A DNA stretch of 64,000 bases from Polynucleobacter rarus (GCF_003072505.1 NZ_NTGB01000001.1:2793622-2857621); one strand, 5' to 3'; shown: positions 52,500-63,565, counted from the stretch's first letter. Made by a program: numbers and translations. The notes: generated by a model not told the origin, from the letters alone.

Positions 52500-53879
52500 A
52501 TGACTATGAGCATGAATAATCGACAAATTTTCAAATGTATCTTATTGAGCATAACTCTAATTTATCAGAGCTTTGCGTTTGCTGAGCAAAATCAGGGAAA
52601 GTATATCCATGAAAAGCAATTAAGTAATGGTTTGCGCGTTATCGTGAAGGAAGATCACCGGTCCCCAACTGTAGCGCATATGGTTTGGTATAAAACTGGT
52701 TCGGTCGACGAAGATATAGGCGTTACAGGCGTAGCCCATGTTTTAGAACATATGATGTTCAAGGGTACAAAAACGATTGGTCCTGGTGAGTTTTCAAAAA
52801 GAGTGGCTGCTCTAGGTGGTCGTGAAAATGCTTTTACTTCAAATGATTACACAGCCTATTTTCAACAAATCGAAAAATCCCATCTAGCCAAAGTCATGCA
52901 ACTCGAAGCAGATCGTATGCATAATCTAGAACTTTCTGAAGAGGAATTTAAAAAAGAAATTCAAGTCATTATGGAAGAAAGAAGACTTCGCACTGATGAT
53001 AAGGCACCCAGTTTGTTATATGAGCAGTTTATGGCAACAGCACTAAACTCTGCACCGAATAGACACCCAGTGATTGGATGGATGAATGATTTAAAAAATA
53101 TGTCCTACAAAGATGCCAGAGATTGGTACGACAGTTGGTATACCCCAAAAAATGCGGTACTACTGGTGGTTGGTGATGTGAATCCTAATGAAGTGTTCGC
53201 AATGGCTGAAAGTATTTATGGAAAAATTCCAGCTAAAGAAATTAAAGAAAGAAAATTAAAGTTAGAGCCTGTACAACAGGGTCGAAAATATTTTGAATTA
53301 AGCGCACCAGCAGAAAACTCTGTTGTTATGCTGGGCTGGAAAGTCCCAAAGATTGAAAATGGTCAATTTAATAATAATGATCCATTTGCAATTGATGTTC
53401 TAACGGGAATATTAGACGGAAACCAAAATTCCAGATTAAATCGTCAACTCGTGATAGATAAAAAAATTGTGAGTTCTATTGGGACAAGCTATGACGGATT
53501 TTCAAGAGGTCAGAGTATGTTGAATATTTCTGGAGTCCTTCTACCTGGTAAAACCCCAGAAATGTTTGAGTCAGAAGTGAAAAGAATTCTAAAAGAAATT
53601 GCTCAAAATGGGGTGAAGCCAGAGGAATTGAAACGAGTAAAAATTGCTGTAAATGCCGCCCAGGTTTACAAAAAAGATTCAGTATTTGGTCAAGCAATGG
53701 AGATTGGTGAATTAGAGATGCATGATATTTCATGGCGGCAAATAGATACAATTGATGAAAAACTGCAATCAATCACTTCCGAGCAAGTTCAAGAAGTAGT
53801 AAAGAAATTTATTAACGATAGCCAGTTAACCGTTGGTGTATTGAAACCAATTACGCTTAAAAAAGCGTCTTCAAACTGA
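52500..53879 (+). CDS. M16 zinc peptidase, catalytic subunit
   Basis: A 459-residue secreted peptidase of the pitrilysin/processing-peptidase family. A signal peptide ends at FAFA. The inverted zinc motif HxxEH is at 80-84 (AHVLEHMMFKGT), with the third ligand Glu in EIQVIMEERR. It probably works as a heterodimer with the next gene product, which lacks the zinc motif. Substrates are unknown. Confidence 0.93.
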   Translation: MTMSMNNRQIFKCILLSITLIYQSFAFAEQNQGKYIHEKQLSNGLRVIVKEDHRSPTVAHMVWYKTGSVDEDIGVTGVAHVLEHMMFKGTKTIGPGEFSKRVAALGGRENAFTSNDYTAYFQQIEKSHLAKVMQLEADRMHNLELSEEEFKKEIQVIMEERRLRTDDKAPSLLYEQFMATALNSAPNRHPVIGWMNDLKNMSYKDARDWYDSWYTPKNAVLLVVGDVNPNEVFAMAESIYGKIPAKEIKERKLKLEPVQQGRKYFELSAPAENSVVMLGWKVPKIENGQFNNNDPFAIDVLTGILDGNQNSRLNRQLVIDKKIVSSIGTSYDGFSRGQSMLNISGVLLPGKTPEMFESEVKRILKEIAQNGVKPEELKRVKIAVNAAQVYKKDSVFGQAMEIGELEMHDISWRQIDTIDEKLQSITSEQVQEVVKKFINDSQLTVGVLKPITLKKASSN

Positions 53880-53898
53880 TTACTAGAGAAGATTTAAT

Positions 53899-55239
53899 AT
53901 GAAAACAATTCTAAAAAGATCGTGCATAACTATATTAACCCTGATTTCATTAATGGTTACTAGTTTCACTTATGCCGCTTTACCTATTCAAAAAATCCTA
54001 CTTGATTCAGGGGCAACATTATTCTTCGTAGAAGCAAGAACTATTCCAATGATCAATATCGGGATGGATATTAATGCAGGTTCTGTCTTTGATCAAAAAG
54101 GAAAAAAAGGCATAGCAGAAATGACGGCCAATCTTTTGAACAAGGGAGCAATGGTAGACGGTGGCAAAAAAGATGAAGCATTTTTATCTGACAAAATCTC
54201 TGATCTAGGTGCAGTTTTTAACGCCAGTGCTAGCAATGAGTTAACCTCAATTCGTATTAAATCATTAAGTAAGAAAGTAATCTTGGATGATGTTATTAAT
54301 TTAACAGCGCAGATGATAGCTAATCCTAGTTTTGACCAAAAAGTATTATCTAGAGAAAAATCTTTAGAAATTAGTGGCTTGTTGGAAAGTCAGACAAGAC
54401 CAGAGTACATAATGAGTGAGCAATTTACTAAAATGTTGTACCAAGGTAATCCACTTGGTTCAATTGCATCAGTTGCAGAATTGAAAAAAATCGAAGTAGA
54501 TGATTTAAGAAAATTCCATCAAACTTATTACAGAGCAAAAAATACGAATGTAGTGATAGTAGGGGATGTAAGTACGCAAGATGCCGTCCAAATTGCTAAT
54601 CGTTTAACTCAAAAATTGCCAAAAGGCGCCAACGTTGATTTAACAATTCCAGCATTTAAACCATTACCCATTAAGCCAGCTAATCAAAGGGAAGTTCATA
54701 TTTCTCATCCTTCTACGCAAGCACATATTCAAATGGGCATCGATTCTGTTCCGCGAAACCATCCCGATTATTTCCCTTTATTAGTTGGTAATTACATCCT
54801 CGGCGGTGGCGGATTTGTATCACGCCTCATGAATGAAATACGTGAAAAACGAGGTTTAGCCTACAGCGTATCTAGTTACTTTATGCCTTCTAAATACATG
54901 GGATTCTTTTCTGCGAGTATGCAAACAAAAAAAGATCAGTCAGAGAAGTCAGTTGAACTTTTAAATCAAACAATTCAACAGTTCGTTGTGAATGGTCCTA
55001 GCGATGATGAAATCACGGCTGCTAAAAATAATCTGATGAATGGTTTTGCACTACGCATTGATAGCAATAGTAAATTACTTGCAAATGTTGCTGGAATAGC
55101 ATGGAACGACTTACCATTGGATACTTTAGATACTTGGACAACTCAAGTAGATAAAGTAAGTAAAGAGGATATTCAAAGAGTATTTAAAAAATACTTAGAT
55201 CCTGAAAGAATGATTACCGTGGTGGTTGGCGGCAATTGA
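53899..55239 (+). CDS. M16 peptidase homologue, non-catalytic subunit
   Basis: A 446-residue secreted protein with signal peptide ending SFTYA. At the place of HxxEH it reads GIAEMTANLLNKGA, so zinc is not bound. The C-terminal substrate-binding motif EIREKRGLAYSVSS (the R/Y pair) is intact. This division of tasks, one subunit with HxxEH and one with the R/Y pair, is the known design of this family. It overlaps rsmD by four bases (TTGA). Confidence 0.93.
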   Translation: MKTILKRSCITILTLISLMVTSFTYAALPIQKILLDSGATLFFVEARTIPMINIGMDINAGSVFDQKGKKGIAEMTANLLNKGAMVDGGKKDEAFLSDKISDLGAVFNASASNELTSIRIKSLSKKVILDDVINLTAQMIANPSFDQKVLSREKSLEISGLLESQTRPEYIMSEQFTKMLYQGNPLGSIASVAELKKIEVDDLRKFHQTYYRAKNTNVVIVGDVSTQDAVQIANRLTQKLPKGANVDLTIPAFKPLPIKPANQREVHISHPSTQAHIQMGIDSVPRNHPDYFPLLVGNYILGGGGFVSRLMNEIREKRGLAYSVSSYFMPSKYMGFFSASMQTKKDQSEKSVELLNQTIQQFVVNGPSDDEITAAKNNLMNGFALRIDSNSKLLANVAGIAWNDLPLDTLDTWTTQVDKVSKEDIQRVFKKYLDPERMITVVVGGN

Positions 55240-55835
55240 AGAAAAATTTACCACTTTCCAACAAAGTCAGGATCATTGGTGGTCATTGGCGCAGTAGACA
55301 AGTTCAAGTTGTTGACCAACAAGGACTGCGACCAACGACGGATCGTGTGAGAGAAACCCTCTTCAATTGGATTAATCCTTATTTAAATGGTTCTAGGTGT
55401 TTAGATTTATTTGCTGGTTCCGGTGTATTAGGGTTTGAGGCTGCATCGCGAGGAGCCAAATTTGTTCAATTAGTGGAGCACAACCAAAAAGTTTATGTAA
55501 ACTTACAAAATAATTTGCAAACACTGCAGCCGGGTCCAGTTAACTGTCAAATTGAGATAACTCGTGCAGAAGCACTTTATTGGTTAGCGAGTCATCAAAT
55601 TTTGGACTTTGACATTATTTTCTTAGACCCACCGTTTGATGACGTAAATTTGTTACAAAATTCTCTAAAAACTATTGGAAACTATCAGTTTCAAACTAAA
55701 ACTCCAATAATTTATGTAGAATCCACAACTAAGATTGAAAATGAAGTAATTTTAGAAAATTTGAATAATTGGCAGATTGAACGCCAATTAGTTGCTGGTG
55801 CTGTAAAGGCAAGCCTTCTAAAAGTAAAAATATAG
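55236..55835 (+). CDS. rsmD: 16S rRNA (guanine(966)-N2)-methyltransferase
   Basis: A 199-residue SAM-dependent rRNA methyltransferase. The start segment [14 protein letters not shown] is followed by [16 protein letters not shown], the SAM motif [19 protein letters not shown] and the catalytic [11 protein letters not shown]. The start is TTG at 55236 within the stop of the peptidase gene. Order rsmD-coaD-fdx is usual in Burkholderiales. Confidence 0.94.
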   Translation: MKKNLPLSNKVRIIGGHWRSRQVQVVDQQGLRPTTDRVRETLFNWINPYLNGSRCLDLFAGSGVLGFEAASRGAKFVQLVEHNQKVYVNLQNNLQTLQPGPVNCQIEITRAEALYWLASHQILDFDIIFLDPPFDDVNLLQNSLKTIGNYQFQTKTPIIYVESTTKIENEVILENLNNWQIERQLVAGAVKASLLKVKI

Positions 55836-55854
55836 AGCCATTTTAGGATTAATT

Positions 55855-57172
<1,318 letters not shown>

Positions 57173-57227
57173 TGATGTTAAATATATTTCAAATAAATTG
57201 ATGAGAGTAGAAGCTACAACTTAGAAA

Positions 57228-57249
57228 AAAACCCGCAACAGCGGGTTTT
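57228..57249 (-). terminator. intrinsic terminator after rplY
   Basis: On the minus strand AAAACCCGC, loop TGTT, GCGGGTTTT followed by TTT gives a 9-bp stem with a T run. It lies 22 bases after the rplY stop and closes the prs-rplY transcript, so pth needs its own promoter or read-through. Confidence 0.88.
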
Positions 57250-57271
57250 CTCGCAAAAGAACAATTAAAAA

Positions 57272-57922
57272 TTATTCTTTACCTTCTTTATCTTTTAATT
57301 TAGTAGCAACCGGCGCTGCTGGAGCTTCTGGCGCACCAGTTGGTAATACTCCAGAAGACACTAAAGGCATACGTGCCACAACAATAGCTGGGTTTTCATG
57401 TTCAACATGCAAACTTAATGTAACACCCGCTGATAAAGTTAAATCTTTAGCATGGAGAGTTTGACCAACTACCATTGCACTTAAATCAACTTCAATAAAT
57501 TCAGGCAAGTTTGCAGGTAAGCACTCGATTTCAACTTCATTTGCAATATGGTTAATTACACCACCACCAGTTTTCACTGCTGGACATGTATCTTCACCTT
57601 TAAAGTGAAGTGGAACTTTCATGTGAACTTTATGGGTTGCATCAATGCGTTGAAAATCAATGTGTAATACGAGCGGCTTAAACGGATGCATTTGGAAATC
57701 ACGTAAAAGAGCTTGTGTAACCTTACCAGAAATTTCAATGTCTAAAATTGAAGAATGGAAGGCTTCTTTTTTTAAAGCGTGGAAGAGTGCATTGTGATCT
57801 AATTCCACTGCTTGCGGTAAATCTGTTCCACCATAAATAATACCTGGTGTTTTTCCAGAATTGCGCAGGCGGCGGCTCGCACCAGTGCCCTGTACGCTAC
57901 GTTCGTAGGCTGTAACTTTCAT
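57272..57922 (-). CDS. rplY: 50S ribosomal protein L25 (CTC form)
   Basis: A 216-residue L25/Ctc protein, longer than the 94-residue E. coli L25 because of the C-terminal TL5 domain. The 5S rRNA-binding start is [20 protein letters not shown]. The C-terminal tail is Ala/Pro-rich and ends in Lys/Glu (KLKDKEGKE). GAGG lies before the ATG. It is in the conserved order prs-rplY-pth. Confidence 0.95.
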   Translation of the reverse strand: MKVTAYERSVQGTGASRRLRNSGKTPGIIYGGTDLPQAVELDHNALFHALKKEAFHSSILDIEISGKVTQALLRDFQMHPFKPLVLHIDFQRIDATHKVHMKVPLHFKGEDTCPAVKTGGGVINHIANEVEIECLPANLPEFIEVDLSAMVVGQTLHAKDLTLSAGVTLSLHVEHENPAIVVARMPLVSSGVLPTGAPEAPAAPVATKLKDKEGKE

Positions 57923-57954
57923 GAGTAATCCTCTAATAAATTTCGATAATAATT

Positions 57955-57975
57955 TGCCTTATCAAAGATAAGGCA
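57955..57975. other. perfect hairpin in the prs-rplY intergenic leader
   Basis: TGCCTTATC and its complement GATAAGGCA flank a three-base loop, giving a 9-bp stem. It lies between the prs stop and the rplY start, 33 bases from the latter. No T run follows on the minus strand, so attenuation or processing is more likely than full termination. Confidence 0.5.
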
Positions 57976-58038
57976 CTTATTCCTGTTCGCGACCAAACAG
58001 AAAAGATTGCTATTATAACTTGAATTTGTTCTAGAAGG

Positions 58039-58998
58039 CTAGTCTGTATCGGTAAACATCGACATAACTGAATCACCACGGCTAATTCTTTGCAGAGTTT
58101 CTCCAAGTAATGGTGCAATCGATAAAACACGTATTTTAGAACTTGCCTTTGCCTCATCACTGAGGGGAATTGTGTCAGTAACTACCACCTCATCTAAGTG
58201 AGACTCTAAGATCCTACTTACAGCAGACCCTGAAAACACAGGGTGCGTACAATAGGCCATGACACTTTTAGCACCTCTTTGTTTTAATACTTCAGCAGCT
58301 TTACATAAAGTGCCACCAGTATCAATCATGTCATCCATAATGATGCAACGACGACCTTCTACTTCACCAATGACATGCATTACTTCTGAAACATTCGCTT
58401 TAGGGCGGCGTTTATCAATAATTGCTAAATCACAACCTAACTGTTTTGCAAGTGCTCTTGCTCGCACTACACCACCAATATCAGGAGAAACTACTAATAA
58501 ATCTCCGCCTTTTTTGCTATGTAAGTCGTCTAATAAGACTGGTGAGGCGTAAATGTTATCCACTGGAATATCAAAAAAGCCTTGAATTTGGTCAGCATGA
58601 AGATCCATTGTCAGAACACGTTCTACGCCAGCAACAGATTGCAACATATTTGCCACGAGCCTAGCTGAAATGGCAACCCTTGCCGATCGGGGGCGACGGT
58701 CTTGTCTGGCATAGCCAAAATAGGGGATTACTGCTGTGATGGTTCCCGCGGAGGCTCTTTTGAGCGCGTCCACCATAATCATCAGCTCCATCAAATGATC
58801 ATTGGTCGGCGCACAAGTGGATTGCAAGACAACCACATGCTTACTACGAACGTTTTCTTGAATCTCAACTTGAATTTCACCATCTGAGAATTTACCTACC
58901 ATCGCTTTGCCAAGCTCTAATCCCAAATAATCAGAAACAGCTTTTGCTAAATCTGGATTGGCATTTCCAGTAAAAATAACCATGGATTCATTGCTCAT
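58039..58998 (-). CDS. prs: ribose-phosphate pyrophosphokinase
   Basis: Makes PRPP for nucleotide, histidine and tryptophan synthesis, 319 residues. Motifs: [15 protein letters not shown] near 98-112, [17 protein letters not shown] near 133-149, and the PRPP-binding loop [22 protein letters not shown] lies 7 bases before the ATG at 58998. The gene is next to tRNA-Gln and ispE, as usual in betaproteobacteria. Confidence 0.97.
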   Translation of the reverse strand: MSNESMVIFTGNANPDLAKAVSDYLGLELGKAMVGKFSDGEIQVEIQENVRSKHVVVLQSTCAPTNDHLMELMIMVDALKRASAGTITAVIPYFGYARQDRRPRSARVAISARLVANMLQSVAGVERVLTMDLHADQIQGFFDIPVDNIYASPVLLDDLHSKKGGDLLVVSPDIGGVVRARALAKQLGCDLAIIDKRRPKANVSEVMHVIGEVEGRRCIIMDDMIDTGGTLCKAAEVLKQRGAKSVMAYCTHPVFSGSAVSRILESHLDEVVVTDTIPLSDEAKASSKIRVLSIAPLLGETLQRISRGDSVMSMFTDTD

Positions 58999-59102
58999 AT
59001 TGGCTCCAATAGGAAAAAGGATGTGAAATAGTTGAAAACAGAGGATTTTTCAAGAAAGAGAGAGAGGAGAAGAATGTGAAATTTTTATGAAAACACGCAA
59101 TG

Positions 59103-59179
59103 TGGCAGAGGAGGAAGGATTCGAACCTTCGCATGCTGGAATCAAAATCCAGTGCCTTAACCAACTTGGCGACTCCCCT
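59103..59179 (-). tRNA. tRNA-Gln (anticodon TTG)
   Basis: A 77-base cloverleaf ending in an encoded CCA. The acceptor stem pairs AGGGGAG with CTCCTCT (one G-U). The anticodon stem is CTGGA/TCCAG with loop TTTTGAT, giving anticodon TTG. The T arm is AAGGTTCGAATCCTT. The first 23 bases overlap the 3' end of ispE on the same strand. Confidence 0.96.
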
Positions 59180-60083
59180 GTTGCGGTTTACTAAACAACA
59201 ATTTATTACTTAAGTTGCTATTTGGAATTAAATTATAAGCCGAGTGACGCATTAAACTCTTAACTTTAAAAAATTTCCATTCGTGCGGTAGTTCAGAAAT
59301 ACAAGAATCCGTATCAAAACTGTCGGGAATTTTACAAAAAACTGAACTCCCAGAACCGCTCATTATCGGTTGAGTATTTGGAAATGTACATTTCAGCCAC
59401 TCAATTGCGTTCTTAACTGCTACATATTTTTGCTCGGCAATTTCCTGTAAATCATTTTGAAACATAGTTAAATTGGATTTTTGCTCTGCGAAGTCAGTTA
59501 TTGTAATCTGACTGTGATTTCTAGTCAATTCAGGAGATGAAAAAATTTCCTTAGTTGGTATGGAAACACCGGGATAAACGACGGCGTATTCATGAATTGG
59601 CAAATCGATAGGGGTGATGATCTCGCCAATACCCTCTACAAATGCGTTATGCCCTTGAATGAAAAATGGCACATCAGCACCTAACTGTATACCAATATCC
59701 ATTAAATCCCACTTTGAGAGGTTTAAATTCCAGAGTTGATTAAGACCAAGCAAAGTACTTGCTGCATCGGAGGAGCCCCCGCCTAAACCTGCACCCATTG
59801 GGATATTTTTTTCTAAATCGATATCTACACCTTGAGAAACCCCGCAAGTTTTTTGTAATAAAACCGCGGCTTTAACTACCAAGTCATCTTTGGCGGCAAC
59901 ATTTGCTAAGGGGTTAATTCGATGAATTTCAGAATCTTGACGACTATTTAATATGACTTGGTCCGATAAATTAATCAGTTGGAAAACACTCTGTAAGAGA
60001 TGGTAGCCATCAGGACGTTGTCCAACGACGTGTAAAAATAGGTTGATTTTTGCGGGCGCAAGAATACTTAACTGATTACTCAT
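59157..60083 (-). CDS. ispE: 4-diphosphocytidyl-2-C-methyl-D-erythritol kinase
   Basis: GHMP kinase of the MEP isoprenoid pathway, 308 residues. Substrate motif APAKINLFLHVVGQRPDGYH at 9-28, ATP-binding NIPMGAGLGGGSSDAAS near 90-106 and the end motif PIMSGSGSSVFCKI. The last eight codons and the stop (QQGSRQVG plus TAA) are read from the 5' part of the tRNA-Gln gene. The start overlaps the stop of the TPR-LolB gene by 8 bases. Confidence 0.95.
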   Translation of the reverse strand: MSNQLSILAPAKINLFLHVVGQRPDGYHLLQSVFQLINLSDQVILNSRQDSEIHRINPLANVAAKDDLVVKAAVLLQKTCGVSQGVDIDLEKNIPMGAGLGGGSSDAASTLLGLNQLWNLNLSKWDLMDIGIQLGADVPFFIQGHNAFVEGIGEIITPIDLPIHEYAVVYPGVSIPTKEIFSSPELTRNHSQITITDFAEQKSNLTMFQNDLQEIAEQKYVAVKNAIEWLKCTFPNTQPIMSGSGSSVFCKIPDSFDTDSCISELPHEWKFFKVKSLMRHSAYNLIPNSNLSNKLLFSKPQQGSRQVG

Positions 60084-61584
60084 TGATAAGGTTAAAAATT
60101 AAACGAATATCAATCTCTGTGCCTCTATCTGATCGATTCATCTGTAATTTTTGTAATTTATTGTCATTCGTCCAAGTATATTTTAAAGTCCAATTGTCTT
60201 GAATAATTTCCTCAACTTGCCCCGTTGTATTTCTCTTTAAAGTGCTTTGGCTGCCCGCTCTTGGAAAACCTGATAGCCATTCAGTTAAACCTCTTGCTGG
60301 AATGGGTAAACCTAAAGTTTGAGCCATTAATTGATCAGCATCGATAGCATTAATGATCTTTCCATTTTGTTCTAAAGAGGCACTACCTGGTTTGATTTGA
60401 AGTTTGGCAATAGAAGTCCCGATGGGTGATCTAATCTCTAAATCATCAATAAAGTCAGCATGAACCAGTGTAAATGCCCCACTACCACCATCTTGTGATT
60501 TGGCATCATTGATTTTTACAGAAAACCGACCATCCCATTTTCTACTCTTGGTTTGATCAAAAACTTCGGGACTTGACCAAGTTGGACGAAGTCTGCGTAA
60601 CGTTTCTTTAAGAGTTGGATTATTGGCATTAATAGATTCTGCTTTACGCCAAACGGTATCTGCATCTGCCTCTTTCCCGGCCTTAAACAAGACTTCCCCA
60701 AGGTGAGCACCAACCTCTGCTTCGGCAAGTTGGTTAAAAGAATCCTGAAGATACTTAAGCGCTAAGTCGTTATTGCCTAAGCGGTAATTAACCCAACCTA
60801 AGCTATCCAAAATAAAGGGGTTATTAGGATTTAATTGATTGGCCTTATTAATTAGATAAAGAGCTTCAGTTAATCTTATATTGCGGTCCGCAAACGCATA
60901 TCCTAATGCATTGAGGGCGTTTGCATCGTCAGGATTGCTCTTTAACATGGACTGTAAGACGTCTTCCATCTTTTCAAGATTGCCTGCTTTTTCTAGACCT
61001 AATGCATACAAAAACAAGATTTCATTGTCTTTAGTTAAAGGCTTTAAATCACCGACAATTTTTGCAAACGCTAGCATTGCCTCATCTTGATTGTCCGCTT
61101 TATTAAAAAGGGGTAAGACTTGTTTTAAAAATGCATCTCGCTTCTTGACAGATTCATACTTTAGAAATTTAATTGTAGGTTCGACGGCATCGCTCCAATA
61201 TTGATTAATCATCAATAAAGTAAGGTAGACCTCTCTAGATGTATTGTCAGTCGGTGGAGTTAGTTCATCCCAAAGTTTTGCAGCCTCTAGCGAGGATTTG
61301 GGGGATTTAGCCATTAAGGCAATCTCCATTGCCCTTTGAGCAATTCTTGGATCTTTGGTAGATTTCGCCAAAGTAAACAAAGTTTGGTAGGCTGCAGCGA
61401 CTTCTCCGCGTTGCAAAGCAATCTCTGAAGTTAAAAATAAATAAATATTTTCAACATATTTCTCAGTATCCTGATCTGATTGGGCAGATTGTGCAAAAAT
61501 ATTAGCACTGAGCAGAGTGGTAAAAATTACAAACAGCGAATTAAACGCTATTTGACGAAAAGAAGATAAATTGTGTTTTTCCAT
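60076..61584 (-). CDS. fusion of a periplasmic TPR protein with a LolB domain
   Basis: A 502-residue exported protein. A signal peptide ends near residue 31 (SANIFAQ), without a lipobox Cys. Residues about 40-330 are TPR-like helical repeats, e.g. DANALNALGYAFADRNIRL and NPFILDSLGWVNYRLGNNDL. Residues about 349-500 form a LolB domain: KWDGRFSVKIND, RSPIGTSIAKL and ADQLMAQTLGLPIPARGLTE. LolB is normally a separate outer-membrane lipoprotein that receives lipoproteins from LolA. Related bacteria have a TPR gene followed by lolB, so an in-frame fusion is likely. It precedes ispE, the usual lolB neighbour. Confidence 0.85.
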   Translation of the reverse strand: MEKHNLSSFRQIAFNSLFVIFTTLLSANIFAQSAQSDQDTEKYVENIYLFLTSEIALQRGEVAAAYQTLFTLAKSTKDPRIAQRAMEIALMAKSPKSSLEAAKLWDELTPPTDNTSREVYLTLLMINQYWSDAVEPTIKFLKYESVKKRDAFLKQVLPLFNKADNQDEAMLAFAKIVGDLKPLTKDNEILFLYALGLEKAGNLEKMEDVLQSMLKSNPDDANALNALGYAFADRNIRLTEALYLINKANQLNPNNPFILDSLGWVNYRLGNNDLALKYLQDSFNQLAEAEVGAHLGEVLFKAGKEADADTVWRKAESINANNPTLKETLRRLRPTWSSPEVFDQTKSRKWDGRFSVKINDAKSQDGGSGAFTLVHADFIDDLEIRSPIGTSIAKLQIKPGSASLEQNGKIINAIDADQLMAQTLGLPIPARGLTEWLSGFPRAGSQSTLKRNTTGQVEEIIQDNWTLKYTWTNDNKLQKLQMNRSDRGTEIDIRLIFNLINE

Positions 61585-61622
61585 TTGCTTATTCTATATA
61601 ACATTCAATATTATTTCTAAAA

Positions 61623-62456
61623 ATGCCAGAATTACCAGAGGTTGAAGTCACCAAACAGGGTATTGCGCCAATTATTGAGGGAAAAAGTATTTCAGATGTC
61701 GTGATATACGACGGTAGATTACGATGGCCAGTACCCATAAATTTAAAAAATATTTTGTGCGATCAAAAAGTGCGTTTACTAAGGCGTAGAGGAAAGTACA
61801 TTTTATTTGAATTTGACCATGGCACCATGATTATTCATTTGGGGATGACGGGTGTTTTAAGGATTCAAGAAAAGACGGAACCTGCTCGAAAACATGATCG
61901 AGTTGAGTTTCATTTCGGTAAAAAAGTTTTAAGATTGCACGATCCACGTAAGTTTGGATCAATTCATTGGCATCCACTTTCAGAAACACCTGTTGACGAA
62001 ATCCCAATGTTAAAACGTTTAGGGGTAGAACCCTTTGGACCCGCTTTTGAAGGCGCTTTAGGGGCTGAGTTACTTTTTAAAAAATCAAGGTCAAGAACAG
62101 TCTCAGTTAAAGAGTTTTTATTAGCAGGACAATGTGTGGTTGGAGTGGGAAATATTTATTGCTCAGAAAGCTTATTTACTGCCGGCATCAATCCAAAAAC
62201 CCCAGCTGGTAAAGTTAGCTTCAAGCGCTATGAATTATTGGCTGAGTCGATTCGGGTGACCTTAGAAAAAGCGATTGAAGCAGGCGGAAGCAGCTTAAAA
62301 GATTTCGTGAACAGCCAGGGAGAACCCGGTCACTTCATGGTCCAAACAAAGGTTTATGACCGCACTGGGGAGCCTTGCCATCAATGCCAAAGCTTAATTA
62401 AACAAATTAAACAAGGTCAGAGATCCACTTTTTATTGTTCAAACTGTCAGAAATGA
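61623..62456 (+). CDS. mutM: formamidopyrimidine-DNA glycosylase
   Basis: Removes 8-oxoguanine from DNA, 277 residues. The catalytic start PELPEVEV (Pro after Met) is intact. The H2TH region contains VVGVGNIYCSESLFTAGINP. The C-terminal zinc finger is CHQC, then CSNC near the end. It is translationally coupled to mutY (ATGA), a natural pairing as both act against 8-oxoguanine damage. Confidence 0.97.
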   Translation: MPELPEVEVTKQGIAPIIEGKSISDVVIYDGRLRWPVPINLKNILCDQKVRLLRRRGKYILFEFDHGTMIIHLGMTGVLRIQEKTEPARKHDRVEFHFGKKVLRLHDPRKFGSIHWHPLSETPVDEIPMLKRLGVEPFGPAFEGALGAELLFKKSRSRTVSVKEFLLAGQCVVGVGNIYCSESLFTAGINPKTPAGKVSFKRYELLAESIRVTLEKAIEAGGSSLKDFVNSQGEPGHFMVQTKVYDRTGEPCHQCQSLIKQIKQGQRSTFYCSNCQK

Positions 62457-63565
62457 AGGACTTTGCAAAAAAACTCATTGATTGGCATCAACAACATGGG
62501 CGTAAAGGATTGCCTTGGCAAGGCCTCAAAGACCCCTATAAAGTTTGGTTATCTGAAATTATGTTGCAACAAACACAGGTTGCCACAGTCATCGATCGCT
62601 ATCAAACTTTTTTAGTAAAGTTCCCGAATGTACAAACCTTGGCGCAGGCCCCTTTAGATGAAGTAATGGCTTTGTGGGCTGGCCTCGGTTACTACACCAG
62701 AGCTAGAAATTTACATGCCTGTGCCAAGATGATTTTGGCTCAATATGCTGGTCAATTTCCTCAGTTACCCGAACAGTTAAATCAACTACCTGGCATCGGT
62801 CAGTCAACAGCCAGAGCTATAGCCGCTTTTTGCTTTAATCATCCGGCAAGTATATTAGATGCCAATGTTCAACGCTTAATAGCCAGAACGCATGGTATCC
62901 AGGGATCTTTAAAGACCCGTGCTGAGAATCAAAAGTTATGGATCTTAGCAGATAACTTATTACCTAAAGATGCTCAATTAATGCCCACCTATACCCAAGC
63001 TTTGATGGATTTTGGAGCCACAGTTTGTAAACCTACTTCTCCCGCATGTCAAAACAAGTTCTCTTCGAGCTGTATTTATTTAGCAGATTGTTTGGCCTTT
63101 AAAGACCAAACTGTGCTTCAAATCCCTTTAAAAATCAAAAAGGTTCCCTCTAAAATTGTTGTGAGTGAAATGCTTTTGATGATGGATGAGGAAAATATTC
63201 TCCTAGAAAAAAGACCGCATTCTGGTATTTGGGGAGGATTATGGACTTTACCGGAAACCCCTTGGGTAGAAATAAAAAGTGAGAAAGAGGTGTCTCAAGT
63301 TGAGTTTAAGATTGATCAGTTCCGTCATTTGATCAGTTTGGCCAACCCAGCAGCATACCAACAGGGGAGAGTTTTGGCTCCTCATAAGCACGTTTTTACA
63401 CATAGAACTTTATACTTTTCCACACGGATTGTGAAAGTTTCCAAAACTGAGGTCGAATGGAACGATGCGTGTCATTGGATCAAACTCTCTGAGTTAGCTA
63501 GTATCGGTTTACCCACACCAGTAAAAAAATTATTGGAAGACTTTCAACTATTAGACCGAGTTTAG
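62453..63565 (+). CDS. mutY: A/G-specific adenine glycosylase
   Basis: Removes adenine opposite 8-oxoguanine, 370 residues. Catalytic Glu35 is in SEIMLQQTQV, the helix-hairpin-helix is LPGIGQSTARAIAAFC and catalytic Asp136 is in ILDANVQRLIART. The C-terminal half is the MutT-like 8-oxoG recognition domain. The iron-sulfur cysteines are at 192, 199, 207 and 213, spaced 6-7-5 instead of the usual 6-2-5. The ATG at 62453 overlaps the mutM stop. The 3' end overlaps rapZ by 15 bases. Confidence 0.94.
   Translation: MKDFAKKLIDWHQQHGRKGLPWQGLKDPYKVWLSEIMLQQTQVATVIDRYQTFLVKFPNVQTLAQAPLDEVMALWAGLGYYTRARNLHACAKMILAQYAGQFPQLPEQLNQLPGIGQSTARAIAAFCFNHPASILDANVQRLIARTHGIQGSLKTRAENQKLWILADNLLPKDAQLMPTYTQALMDFGATVCKPTSPACQNKFSSSCIYLADCLAFKDQTVLQIPLKIKKVPSKIVVSEMLLMMDEENILLEKRPHSGIWGGLWTLPETPWVEIKSEKEVSQVEFKIDQFRHLISLANPAAYQQGRVLAPHKHVFTHRTLYFSTRIVKVSKTEVEWNDACHWIKLSELASIGLPTPVKKLLEDFQLLDRV

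Noticed and set aside
53899-55239. The second M16 gene as a broken peptidase
   Set aside because: Loss of HxxEH in one subunit with an intact R/Y motif is the normal design of this two-gene family.
57933-58160. A 75-residue frame on the minus strand overlapping the prs end
   Set aside because: It lies in another frame of prs and has no ribosome site or family match.
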